Of a stretch of 25,285 nt of DNA, positions 16,083 to 25,267 are shown piece after piece. A program made the translations under genes and the position numbers. How positions within the stretch are numbered: position 1 is the first letter of the stretch; every line of letters begins with the position of its first letter. The stretch is from CAZAKO01 sp964546145 (GTDB lineage Bacteria > Fidelibacterota > UBA2242). A model generated the notes under the pieces. It searched no databases. It was not told the DNA's origin and saw nothing but the letters and a program-made list of their open reading frames with translations. The stretch covers positions 1 through 25,285 of the forward strand of contig CAZJIU010000028.1 in assembly GCA_964546145.1 (NCBI GenBank). Direction: 5' to 3'.

Positions 16083-17240
16083 ATGAAAAAATACCATTTT
16101 ACGTCGGAGTCGGTGACTGAAGGCCATCCAGATAAAATCTGTGATGCCGTTTCGGATGCTATCCTGGATGCGTTGCTGACCGTTGACCCGGAAAGCCGGG
16201 TTGCTTGTGAAACTATGACAACTACCGGATTAATCGTTGTTGTGGGTGAAATTACTACTAGGGGGTATGTGGATATTCCCCGAATTGTTCGTAATACTCT
16301 GGAGCGGATCGGCTATACCGATCCCGATTTTGGTCTGGATGCAACCAGCTGTGCGGTGGTCACTTCGATCCATGAGCAGAGTGAGAATATTGCCCTGGGA
16401 GTAAATGAGACTGAAAAACATGAGCAGGGTGCGGGTGACCAGGGGATGATGTTCGGCTTTGCCTGTGATGAGACCCCGGAACTAATGCCGCTGCCAATTG
16501 CTCTGGCGAATAAAATTACCCTGCGTCTGGCAGAAGTCAGGAAGAAAGGAATCCTTAACTGGGTTAGACCTGACGGTAAGTCCCAAGTCACTGTTGAATA
16601 TATTGATGGCGAACCTAAATCCGTGACCAGTGTTGTGGTCGCCGTTCATCATAATCCCGAGATTCCGCATGAGCAGATTGTTAGTGATATTAAAAAACAT
16701 GTCATTATTCCCGTTTGTGAACCTTATTTGACGTCGGAAACCAAATATTATATTAATGCAACCGGCATATTTGCTGTTGGTGGACCTGAAGCCGACTCTG
16801 GTGTGACCGGTCGTAAGATCATTGTGGACACTTACGGTGGTATGGGACGTCATGGTGGTGGAGCTTTTTCGGGTAAGGATCCCTCCAAGGTTGATCGCTC
16901 GGCTTCGTATATGGCCCGCTATATTGCCAAGAATATCGTTGCTGCCAAACTCGCCCGTCGCTGCGAAGTACAACTGGCTTATTCGATTGGTGTTGCAGAG
17001 CCGATTTCGGTTTATGTTAATACATATGGGAGTGGGGTAGCAGACGAGGATGCTATAGCAAAGGCGATTAGAAAAATTTTTCCCTTAAAACCCGCCGCGA
17101 TAATCAAACATCTGCAATTGAAGCGTCCCATCTATTCCAAAACCGCTGCCTATGGTCATTTCGGTCGGACGGAAGAGGAATTCACCTGGGAAAATACCGA
17201 TAAAGTTGATGAACTTAAAGCTTATTTTGGAGTGAAATAA
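16083..17240 (+). CDS. metK: S-adenosylmethionine synthetase
   Basis: The 385-residue enzyme makes SAM from methionine and ATP in the cytoplasm. The diagnostic motifs are all there: GHPDKICD (residues 14-21) near the N-terminus, GAGDQGMMFG (from 116) and the P-loop-like GGGAFSGKD (258-266), followed by PSKVDRSA. Length is normal for bacterial MetK, and no catalytic residue appears lost. The ATG follows a GAGGAAGAGGA ribosome site. The stop codon overlaps the ahcY start by one base (TAATG), so SAM synthesis and recycling of its product are translationally linked. Reads as a functional housekeeping gene. Confidence 0.97.
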   Translation: MKKYHFTSESVTEGHPDKICDAVSDAILDALLTVDPESRVACETMTTTGLIVVVGEITTRGYVDIPRIVRNTLERIGYTDPDFGLDATSCAVVTSIHEQSENIALGVNETEKHEQGAGDQGMMFGFACDETPELMPLPIALANKITLRLAEVRKKGILNWVRPDGKSQVTVEYIDGEPKSVTSVVVAVHHNPEIPHEQIVSDIKKHVIIPVCEPYLTSETKYYINATGIFAVGGPEADSGVTGRKIIVDTYGGMGRHGGGAFSGKDPSKVDRSASYMARYIAKNIVAAKLARRCEVQLAYSIGVAEPISVYVNTYGSGVADEDAIAKAIRKIFPLKPAAIIKHLQLKRPIYSKTAAYGHFGRTEEEFTWENTDKVDELKAYFGVK

Positions 17241-18493
17241 TGCCAGGAAAAATCAAAGATATCAAACTTGCTGATAAGGGCAGATTAAAAATTGAATGGG
17301 CTGAATCGCATATGCCAGTATTAAGGGCATTACGCGAAAAGTATTGCCAGTCGCAGCCTTTGAAGGGCATGCGGGTCAGCGGCTGTCTGCATGTTACTAA
17401 AGAGACGGCGGTGTTAGTTCGAACTCTTGTCGCGGCCGGCGCTCAGGTTGCCTGGAGTGGCTGTAATCCGTTAAGTACCCAGGATGATGTGGCCGCGGCT
17501 CTCTATGAAGAAGGCGTACCTATCTGGGCTTGGCATGGGTTGTCAACTGATGAATTTTACTGGTGTATTGATCAGACACTGGAACAAAAGCCGACCCTGA
17601 CTCTGGATGATGGCGCCGATCTGATCTTTACTATACATCATAAGTATCCGTCTTTAGCAAAACAGGTATTAGGTGGTTCCGAGGAGACTACTACCGGTAT
17701 TCACCGCTTACGTGCTATGGCTGCTGACGGCAAACTGCTCTACCCAGTAGTAGCAGTCAATGATGCTGAAACCAAATGGGATTTCGATAATGTTTATGGT
17801 ACCGGTCAATCTTCAATTGACGGCATCTTGCGGGCGACCTCGGTGCTAATAGCGGGCAAGACCTTTGTTGTTGCCGGCTATGGTCACTGCGGTCGTGGCT
17901 GTGGGATGCGCGCCCACGGTCAGGGTGCTAATGTAATCTGTACTGAAGTGAAACCAACCGCAGCTTTAAAAGCTACATTGGATGGTTATCGCGTGATGCC
18001 CATGGACGAATGTGCTGCCATTGGTGATATTTTTATCACTGCTACAGGTATGAAAGACGTCATCGTCAAACGGCATTTTGAGAAAATGAAGGACGGTGCG
18101 ATTGTCTGTAATACCGGCCATTATGATTGTGAACTTAATCTCAAGGACCTGGCAGAATTGACCGTTTCAAAAAAGGAGATCCGAGCGAACTGTGTCCAAC
18201 ATACTTTGAAAAATGGTAAGCATATCTTTGTTCTCGGCGATGGGCGCCTGGTCAACCTGGTGGCGGCGGAAGGGCACCCCTCGGAGGTAATGGATATGTC
18301 CTTTGCCAATCAGTTTATGGCGATGATGTTCCTGGCGAAAAACGGAACGCGTTTGGAAAAAAAAGTCTACGATATCACCCAAGAGCAGGACCAGGAAATT
18401 GCCACACTGAAGCTCAAAACCATGGGCATTGGAATAGATTATTTAACCAAAGAACAAATCCGTTATCGGACAGCTTATAGCGAAGGGACTTAG
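17240..18493 (+). CDS. ahcY: Adenosylhomocysteinase (short form)
   Basis: The 417-residue NAD-dependent enzyme splits S-adenosylhomocysteine into homocysteine and adenosine, removing the inhibitor left by methyltransferases. Family motifs: SEETTTGIHRL, DNVYGTGQS (lysine/asparagine substrate region just before), the NAD-binding GYGHCGRG with the downstream acidic TEV, and GHPSEVMDMSF toward the end. It ends shortly after DYLTKEQ, lacking the extended C-terminal dimerisation tail with K-x-x-x-Y found in eukaryotic and many proteobacterial enzymes, and lacks the ~40-residue insert. In this it resembles the short Thermotoga/archaeal type. It is coupled to metK by a one-base overlap and is 18 bp upstream of the first envelope lipoprotein gene. 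Confidence 0.95.
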   Translation: MPGKIKDIKLADKGRLKIEWAESHMPVLRALREKYCQSQPLKGMRVSGCLHVTKETAVLVRTLVAAGAQVAWSGCNPLSTQDDVAAALYEEGVPIWAWHGLSTDEFYWCIDQTLEQKPTLTLDDGADLIFTIHHKYPSLAKQVLGGSEETTTGIHRLRAMAADGKLLYPVVAVNDAETKWDFDNVYGTGQSSIDGILRATSVLIAGKTFVVAGYGHCGRGCGMRAHGQGANVICTEVKPTAALKATLDGYRVMPMDECAAIGDIFITATGMKDVIVKRHFEKMKDGAIVCNTGHYDCELNLKDLAELTVSKKEIRANCVQHTLKNGKHIFVLGDGRLVNLVAAEGHPSEVMDMSFANQFMAMMFLAKNGTRLEKKVYDITQEQDQEIATLKLKTMGIGIDYLTKEQIRYRTAYSEGT

Positions 18494-18511
18494 GTGTAAC
18501 GAAAGGATAAT

Positions 18512-20036
18512 TTGTTAAACCGGCTTCGTCTGAATAATAGAATTTATCTGTATCTTTTACTGCTGGTATTGTGGTGGGTAATCGGCTGTGAATTCGAGGT
18601 TCCCACTACGCCGCGTTTGCCGGCACGCTGGAATTCAAAGCTGATTCTGCCACTACTCAACAAATCCTACTCATTTCAGGACATGGTTCTTGACTCAGCC
18701 ACAAGCCAGGGCAATCAAATATTCGCTGACACCAGTCTTGATCGGATGTACTACTTTGCTGTTGATACTCCCGGTAAAACCATTTCAATTGACGTTAATA
18801 CAAGTAATACATACTGGAAGATACCTGCCTTGACAATTACCAAGGAGATTGATCTAAATTCGGCAACTGGGGCAAAACTGAACGAGCTAGTAGATACCTG
18901 TTCAACCACAATGAGTGGAGCCATCAGCACTCGTGACAACCGGATTATTAAAGGTGTTCTGAAACCAGATGTCGCACTTCCGATTAATTCCGCCACCGTT
19001 ACGGCAAGTTTATCGGATACCCTCTCAAACGATATTGAAATTGAAGTTACCGCCCGGAATTTTGGGGACTCTCAAACAGGTGATGTCCGAGTTGATACCT
19101 TACGTATAGCTGCCGATAGTTTAACCAGCAGTCTTGATTTTTCCTTTATGGGTGATTCTCTCTTTAGTATCAGTCGCCAGTCATATCTTGATTCGCTTGA
19201 GTTTGATCTCAAGATTATGATTCAGGACACTCTCAGGGAAACGTTATCTCAAGATTTAAATATTCAGATTGAAGTCAGTGAGCTTGAGTTAGAAAATTTC
19301 TATGGTAGGGTCAATGCCCGTGGTTATCTGAACGGGCAGGAATTCATCAGCAGTCCACGAGGTGCCGATAGTATTCAGTTTGCCTTAGCAAATGCCGATT
19401 TTATTATCAGCGATTTGGGTAATTTTGACTCGTTGTATCTTTTAGTGACAGGTAAAAAAATCTATCGGGCAGAGTGTTTAGTAGATACTGCATTTACGAT
19501 AAATCCCAATGAGCTGGAGTTCAGCTTGGATATTGCCAAGATCATGTCTGGTTTACCTGATAGTATTACTTTTTACGTAGAGGCGGCAATGCCCCTGGCG
19601 ACTTATAACGGCAGCAGTTTCAATGAGGAAATAACAATTGGTTATCAACTTTATGCACCACTGGAGTTCACTTTGCCGGGTGAAATGNNNNNNNNNNNNN
19701 NNNNNNNNNNNNNNNNNNNNNNNNNNNNNNNNNNNNNNNNNNNNNNNNNNNNNNNNNNNNNNNNNNNNNNNNNNNNNNNNNNNNNNNATTGATACTCTGG
19801 CGATTTTCGATTTGCCTTTACCCGGGGCGATAGGTGAGCAGTATTTTATGGCTGATTCCAGCACTTTAGCGCTGCTGGGGGACACCTGTTATTTTCTGCC
19901 GAAGTTTGCTATTTCATGTTCGGACACGAATGTGATTCAATTGAAGACCAATTATTCGATTGAGATCAAATCATATCTGAATCTGCTGTTCGATGCAGCG
20001 GTATTAAACCAATCTGTCGAGGACACAACGCAATAA
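18512..20036 (+). CDS. Envelope lipoprotein, copy 1 of a tandem pair, interrupted by assembly gap
   Basis: The TTG start follows AAAGGA by four bases. A signal peptide ends in a lipobox VIGC with Cys26, as in copy 2, where the lipidated Cys is also residue 26. The part before the gap (392 residues) is a string of beta-strand-rich, Asp/Ser-rich segments. The reading frame runs into the N gap (19688-19787) and resumes in another frame, ending at 20036. Joining is justified by homology: the 82 residues after the gap, starting IDTLAIFDLP, match the segment IDTLATIELP near the end of copy 2, and LDIAKIMSGLPDSITF before the gap matches LDIAPVFNLIPDSIII. By alignment about 79 residues are missing. 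Function unknown; the next gene follows with no spacer. Confidence 0.75.
19688..19787. other. Assembly gap of 100 N
   Basis: Exactly 100 N, the usual placeholder for a gap of unknown size. Codons begin at 19688 on the left and at 19788 on the right, so the true gap must be a multiple of three if no frameshift occurred, which 100 is not. The paralogue suggests roughly 240 bp is missing. Confidence 0.97.
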
Positions 20037-21473
20037 ATGAAGTTCAGCATTCCTCAGATCATAATTAGGAATCGCGAGAGTCTGCGGTCAGGTTGTTTGA
20101 TATTGCTCATGATGATTCTTTGTCCACTTGGCTGTTTACGAGCCCAGACGCCGGCGCATGCCCGGGTAGTGGCGCTGGGTGGTGCGTTTACGGCTATTCC
20201 GCAGGGGGTGTTTAGCGTGAGCACCAATCCGGCCAACCTCGCCTTTCCTTCCGCCTATTCCACCTATTTTTATCTTGGCGGTCTCGATTGGCAGATGACC
20301 AATAACTTCTACTCGTTGCTGACGAGCGCCCAATATGGCGGCAAGGATTTAACGGCGGACGATGGCCGGCTGCAAGAGAAATTTATTGATGATCTGCCTA
20401 AAAATGGCTGGCGGATGAATACCAGCTTTGGATTACCCATTCCAATTATCAACTTTTCCATAGGCAATAAGGCATTTACTACGAACGTCCTGTATGTGAC
20501 AGATTATTATATTTCGAAACCGGCTCTGGATATTGTTTTCGGGAATTGGCAGAAGAATGTAGCCTATGAAACCGATTTGCGGATTGATGCGATGACTGCG
20601 ATTGAATACGCCTATTCGATGGGTATTCCTTACGAAAATATCGCCTTTGGTTTTTCGCTGAAATATATCCAGGGGTTGGGATACTATGGACTCGATCCCA
20701 AACACAATAGTGGCCTGATTGAAGTAGACACTGCCCGATTCGTCCTGACCGGTTCCGGTGATTATCTGTTCCGTGAGTCCAATACTGGCATGGGCATTGG
20801 CGTTGATCTGGGGATCAGTTATCGGGATAAAAGTGGATTGGATCTCGGCTTATGTATTCAAAATATCGGAGCTAATATCAAATGGAATAAATCGGCCCTG
20901 TTTTCGGAATCTATGGGAACTACCATTTTGGAGTTAATGGGGGGCCAGGTTAAGAGCGGATTGATCCGGAATACCAATCTCGATTTGCCCTTTGAGGGCG
21001 AATCGTATCATTATCAGTTTGAGATCAACGATGTCACCATGAGCGAATTTTTCGAAGGCGATAGCGGTTACAGTCACTTCTTTTCCAGCAAGAAAGAAAT
21101 TTCCTCCGGAGATTCTTTAGTTTTCCGAACAAGATTACCGCTAGTTTTACGGGTCGGATTAGCCAAACAGATGCGCCCGGATTTGCTGGTCAGTATGGAT
21201 TTTTCGACCAGTTTTCAGGATCGTTTCAATTATCATAAAGGCTGGTGCTGGTCAATCGGCCTGGAATATTCCTATCTTCCGAAAACTCCTTTTCGCTTTG
21301 GCCTAGCTCTGGGTGGCATTGGTGGTTGGGAGATAGCACTGGGCAGTGGTCTTCACCTGGGTTTCGCCCATCTTGATTGGGCAATAGGTTTGCAGCAGGG
21401 TCTCTGGCTGCATACGACAAAAGGAATCCATTTTGCAGTCAGCAGTTACTTTACCGGTAAACGCAAATCTTAA
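20037..21473 (+). CDS. Outer-membrane beta-barrel protein (DUF5723/PorV-like), copy 1
   Basis: The 478-residue protein has a long Sec signal (cleavage predicted after LRA, residue 36, mature start QT). Near the mature N-terminus stands ARVVALGGAFTAIP...NPANLAF, the GGA...NPA.L pattern shared by PorV/PorQ/FadL-like barrels and by the DUF5723 family of FCB bacteria. The rest alternates hydrophobic and polar residues with many aromatic girdle positions (GFSLKYIQGLGYYGL, WAIGLQQGLWLHT), as in a barrel of around 14 strands. It starts directly at the base after the lipoprotein stop, so the two are probably translated together. It is clearly paralogous to the gene at 23788. No ligand or secretion partner can be assigned; a PorV-like shuttle or fatty-acid/hydrophobe channel is only an idea. 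Confidence 0.8.
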   Translation: MKFSIPQIIIRNRESLRSGCLILLMMILCPLGCLRAQTPAHARVVALGGAFTAIPQGVFSVSTNPANLAFPSAYSTYFYLGGLDWQMTNNFYSLLTSAQYGGKDLTADDGRLQEKFIDDLPKNGWRMNTSFGLPIPIINFSIGNKAFTTNVLYVTDYYISKPALDIVFGNWQKNVAYETDLRIDAMTAIEYAYSMGIPYENIAFGFSLKYIQGLGYYGLDPKHNSGLIEVDTARFVLTGSGDYLFRESNTGMGIGVDLGISYRDKSGLDLGLCIQNIGANIKWNKSALFSESMGTTILELMGGQVKSGLIRNTNLDLPFEGESYHYQFEINDVTMSEFFEGDSGYSHFFSSKKEISSGDSLVFRTRLPLVLRVGLAKQMRPDLLVSMDFSTSFQDRFNYHKGWCWSIGLEYSYLPKTPFRFGLALGGIGGWEIALGSGLHLGFAHLDWAIGLQQGLWLHTTKGIHFAVSSYFTGKRKS

Positions 21474-21517
21474 ACTGGATTTTATCGAACTTCAAATTCA
21501 GTAAAATATAAAGTACT

Positions 21518-23785
21518 GTGAAACCCTTTAAGATATCCCATAAAATAAAATCATTAGCAGCTTTGGGAGTAATAGTCCTGATCTGGATCGGCTGTACCTA
21601 TGAGCCGCTATCGCCACCGGAAATGCCAACTTTCTATCAGACAATCAACTTACCACTGACCGACGTCAGTCTCTACCTCTCTGATCTGGTAGATTCGACT
21701 AATCATATTTTTGGCGACACCCTTGCGGATTTAATTTATTTCAAGTTTAATGGTGAATTGGATACGGTTACTCTCACTGAGGACATTTTCGTGATTCCTA
21801 CTGCCACTAATGTAACTTTTCAACAGGATTTTAGTAATCTTAGTGAGCAGAATCAGCCGGTTTCGATTGCGGTGCCGATGACTATTAAATTATCCACTTT
21901 ATTTTCTTTAACAGTATCGCTACCAGCTGATTTTCCGATAACCTTAGACTCACTCCCGCGCGTGAAATTGATGGATTCCGAGAGTTCTTACAAAATATTC
22001 GATAAAAATGGAGTTCCCTATTTTGAAAGAGTGGATTATCTGACCATCGGTGAGGGAACTTTCGGTTCGACGATTGAAAATCAAATGCTTATGGATTTGG
22101 ACTCGGTAGACATACAGCTGCGCAACTCGGATGAGAGTGTCATTGCCGAAAACTTTTATGCTACGATTCCCACCGGTGAAACCAGTTCTCAAAGTAGTGA
22201 TTTAGACAATAAAATGATTGGTGATTCGATAATTATCTCCATTTCTGCTATCCTGGCGGGTACCAATGGGCAACCAATAACCATTCCGGCTGGCAGCGAC
22301 CCCTATCTGACAGTTACGGTAAATATGGAAATTAACGATATCGAAAGTTTTACCGGCAAACCGCTGCCGATAACCCAACGCATTGCCCAAGCTCTTCCCG
22401 AATCGAACATGAAGATCTATCGTGGCATTTTTGGAGAGGCAATCACCCAAAGTCCGGATACTAATCAGATCAATTGGCAAATCGAAAATGATTTACCACT
22501 TAATCTAAAAATGGAGTTAGAATTTCAGAATTTTTATACCGAAACAGGAGAGTTTAAGATTAGTTCAATTCTGAATTCGGGAGCAATTGATGATAATTTC
22601 AAACGCCTGGACCTGGATACCCTGAGGAATCCCGACCCGACGACGGTGGTTGATTCTTTCATTGTAATTACGACGATTGAGATCCTCGATGATCCCGGTG
22701 ATACTGTATCAACTATACCGATAGATATCGAAGGGCAGCTCGGTTTTTCAATGACTATCTCGAACATGAAGTTTCAGGAGATATCATGCAAATTCAATAA
22801 ATCATTCAATATACCCATACCTCCACTTACCATTAAGGATATACCAACTGGATTCGGGGATGTCAATTTTGGAAATGTTTTTTTAACGATGCATTTTTAT
22901 AATGAGATCCAGGTTCAATTCGATCTGGGTTTCGATATTGAAGGACGTAGAGCAGGGCGGGATGAAACACTTCACGAAGCGGGGACCATTCTAGCAGGTG
23001 AGGCGGAAAGGGAAAAATATTCCAAAGTGGATTTAGATATTGCACCAGTATTTAATTTAATACCCGACTCTATCATAATTTCTGGCATGGCATCAATTCC
23101 TCCGAATAACATCTCGATATTACGAGTTAATAAAAAATTTTGGGGTCAGTATGAGGTGGAAGTGCCTTTTATAGTAAAAATGAACGAGATGACTTTTATT
23201 CCTAAGAAATCCAACAAGCTCTCGGCGGTAGACAAAACCACCCGGCAGCGTATTCGGGATGGTTTAATTGAAGCTTCTATCATCTCCTGGGTGGAGAATG
23301 ATTTTCCGATTTCCGGAGAGGTTAATGTGTTGATTTCGACCCATGATTATTTTCCTTTAGAGCCGGGAGTTGCCGACTCTGGTTACATCTGGAATGCGAC
23401 TAATGATACCCTTTATGCCATCACCGACTCGGGACAGGTCGAAGTCACTATTGATACCCTGGCAACAATTGAATTGCCAGCTCCAATTATAAACGACGCG
23501 GACTTTCGGGTTAAAACCGCAGGAATCGTCCAGCGAACATCGGTAATTGATTCAATCAAGGTTGAAGACCTGATCGGTGAAGAGGATCACTACATCCGTC
23601 CGCGAGTCCATTTCAATAGTACCGATTCCTTGGTTACCGTGGGATATTATGATCAGATCAGCATCCTGACTATTTTTAGCCTGACGCTGAATACGACAGC
23701 CGTTTTTGGTTCGGGTGGTTCGGAGGAAGATACCGTTACTACCGAGAGTCTGGAAAAAGTGTTTAGCCAATCAAATAGCAGGTAA
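21518..23785 (+). CDS. Envelope lipoprotein, copy 2 of the tandem pair
   Basis: The 755-residue product starts at GTG and has a lipoprotein signal ending in WIGC, with Cys26 the lipidation site. It shares with copy 1 the mature N-terminus (GC-x-x-E-x-x-x-x-P-x-x-P), the segment IFGDTLADLIYF (copy 1: IFADTSLDRMYYF), LDIAPVFNLIPDSI, and the IDTLA C-terminal domain. It is about 200 residues longer, the extra length lying in its middle. Strands rich in Asp, Ser and Thr dominate; no enzyme motif was found. There is no clear ribosome site for the GTG, which lies 44 bp after the first barrel gene. Its stop is two bases before the next GTG. I do not recognise a named family. Confidence 0.78.
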   Translation: MKPFKISHKIKSLAALGVIVLIWIGCTYEPLSPPEMPTFYQTINLPLTDVSLYLSDLVDSTNHIFGDTLADLIYFKFNGELDTVTLTEDIFVIPTATNVTFQQDFSNLSEQNQPVSIAVPMTIKLSTLFSLTVSLPADFPITLDSLPRVKLMDSESSYKIFDKNGVPYFERVDYLTIGEGTFGSTIENQMLMDLDSVDIQLRNSDESVIAENFYATIPTGETSSQSSDLDNKMIGDSIIISISAILAGTNGQPITIPAGSDPYLTVTVNMEINDIESFTGKPLPITQRIAQALPESNMKIYRGIFGEAITQSPDTNQINWQIENDLPLNLKMELEFQNFYTETGEFKISSILNSGAIDDNFKRLDLDTLRNPDPTTVVDSFIVITTIEILDDPGDTVSTIPIDIEGQLGFSMTISNMKFQEISCKFNKSFNIPIPPLTIKDIPTGFGDVNFGNVFLTMHFYNEIQVQFDLGFDIEGRRAGRDETLHEAGTILAGEAEREKYSKVDLDIAPVFNLIPDSIIISGMASIPPNNISILRVNKKFWGQYEVEVPFIVKMNEMTFIPKKSNKLSAVDKTTRQRIRDGLIEASIISWVENDFPISGEVNVLISTHDYFPLEPGVADSGYIWNATNDTLYAITDSGQVEVTIDTLATIELPAPIINDADFRVKTAGIVQRTSVIDSIKVEDLIGEEDHYIRPRVHFNSTDSLVTVGYYDQISILTIFSLTLNTTAVFGSGGSEEDTVTTESLEKVFSQSNSR

Positions 23786-23787
23786 TA

Positions 23788-25134
23788 GTGCGAAAATTAG
23801 CCATTAGCCTTTTAACAATTGCAATCCTGATCTGTTCGGCGCAAGCGCAGACCCGGCGCGATCCACGGGGAATGGCGATGGCTTGTGCTTATGGCGTGGT
23901 TGCCCGGGGCCTATTCACGATTAATTACAATCCGGCTAATCTGGCTATTCCGCATGAATATGACTCCTATCGAATCTGGGGTGCCGTCGCAACCAGTTTT
24001 ACGAATAGTTTTCTGTCGTTAAATAATTATACTAAGTATAATGGGAAAAACCTCGAAGCCGATGATGGTGAATTAAAACAAGATTTTTTATCTGAGATTC
24101 CCGACGAAGGCTGGCGGATTTATACTGATTTGCATCTGCCCCTGCCTTATATCAATTCATCGCATGACAATAAGGCTTTCACCTCGGATTTTATCGTTAT
24201 TGGCGATCTCGGAATGCCCAAGGGCTTGGTACAGTTCCTTTTCAACGGCAATCCCATCGGTCAGAAGCTTGACCTCAAATTTCGCGAAGAGTTTCTGATG
24301 CTGAATCAGTGGGCATATTCCTTTGCGATTCCGGTCAGAGATATCTTTATGGGATTTAGCTTTAAGTATCTTCAAGGGATCAGTTACCTGGGCGTTAATC
24401 CCGATTCGTCGTACGGTTCAGTTAATACTTATTTTGAACAGGATAGATGTTATATTGTAGGGGGCGGGCGCTACCTGTTTCAGCAGTCGGTAGGCGGGCG
24501 CGGCTTTGCTCTGGATTTTGGGATTACTTCTAAGGAAATAAATGGCTATCGTCTAGGTATTTCGATCACCAATCTCTTCGGGCGGATTGTCTGGAATAAA
24601 AAAACTCTTACCTCTCGTCTACTCGGTGGCAAGGGTTTTTTCCTGGGTGGTGAGCACTTTGTCTATGAATTTCAGGTCAATGAAGCCCGGTTTGATAAAT
24701 TTTTCGGGAAGTACAAGTTTCGTGATGTTTTTCCCGGGAAGGGCAGATCTTTCTCCGATTCGACCGAATTTGTGATGCGTTATCCGGCACTGCTGCGCTT
24801 CAGTCTCTCCAAATGGCTCGATGATGGAATTTTATACGCGACCGATTTTGTGGTTGGCTTTGAAGACCGCCTTTATTCCTTCGGAACTTGGAAGTGGGCT
24901 AATGGGATAGAATTTACCCGCTCGCCGCGCTTTCCGCTGCGGGTGGGCGTCTCATTCGGTGGCTGGAAGCACCGTGAATTAACTTTCGGCAGTGGCTTTA
25001 ATCTGAGTTTTATCCACATTGACTGGGCGCTTGGGCTGAATCACGGCTTATGGTTTACGACCACGAAGGGGGTGAATTTTGCGATCTGCGCCTATACGAC
25101 CGGGAAAAATAAAGATTTCAAGAAAGAGGAATAA
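23788..25134 (+). CDS. Outer-membrane beta-barrel protein (DUF5723/PorV-like), copy 2
   Basis: The 448-residue protein starts at GTG two bases after the lipoprotein stop. A signal peptide ends after AQA (residue 20), giving mature QT as in copy 1. The shared pattern is NPANLAIP near residue 51 (NPANLAFP in copy 1), EADDGELKQDFLSEIPDEGWRI (copy 1: ADDGRLQEKFIDDLPKNGWRM), MGFSFKYLQGISYLGVNP, and the closing IDWALGLNHGLWFTTTKG. The pairs show clear duplication with considerable divergence. Copy 2 is more basic at its end (KNKDFKKEE). It ends the run of genes; a repeat element follows after 12 bp. Same function class as copy 1, not identified. Confidence 0.8.
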   Translation: MRKLAISLLTIAILICSAQAQTRRDPRGMAMACAYGVVARGLFTINYNPANLAIPHEYDSYRIWGAVATSFTNSFLSLNNYTKYNGKNLEADDGELKQDFLSEIPDEGWRIYTDLHLPLPYINSSHDNKAFTSDFIVIGDLGMPKGLVQFLFNGNPIGQKLDLKFREEFLMLNQWAYSFAIPVRDIFMGFSFKYLQGISYLGVNPDSSYGSVNTYFEQDRCYIVGGGRYLFQQSVGGRGFALDFGITSKEINGYRLGISITNLFGRIVWNKKTLTSRLLGGKGFFLGGEHFVYEFQVNEARFDKFFGKYKFRDVFPGKGRSFSDSTEFVMRYPALLRFSLSKWLDDGILYATDFVVGFEDRLYSFGTWKWANGIEFTRSPRFPLRVGVSFGGWKHRELTFGSGFNLSFIHIDWALGLNHGLWFTTTKGVNFAICAYTTGKNKDFKKEE

Positions 25135-25146
25135 CCATAGAAGAAT

Positions 25147-25267
25147 AACCGCAGAGACGCAAAGGATTTCGCCAAGAGCACTAAGGTTTTTGTGGCCAGG
25201 AGAGAATGTTTAAGAATCCTGATTTTATCTTTGCGACCCTTGTGGATTTTTTGCGTTCTTTGCGGTT
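25147..25267. repeat. Imperfect inverted-repeat element
   Basis: The first arm begins AACCGCAGAGACGCAAAGG (25147-25165). The reverse complement of the last arm begins AACCGCAAAGAACGCAAA and continues with CACAAGGGTCGCAAAG, so most of the element folds back on itself with mismatches. Sequences of the type ACCGCAGAGACGCAAAG are common intergenic repeats in many environmental bacterial genomes. No gene is visible in it; the T-rich end could also stop transcription. Other copies are not in the window, so the repeat nature outside this locus is inferred. Confidence 0.65.

Noticed and set aside
19638..20036. Separate gene starting before the N gap
   Set aside because: Its apparent start lies in the overlapping upstream gene in another frame and the reading crosses undefined bases; homology with the paralogue makes it the C-terminus of the upstream lipoprotein.
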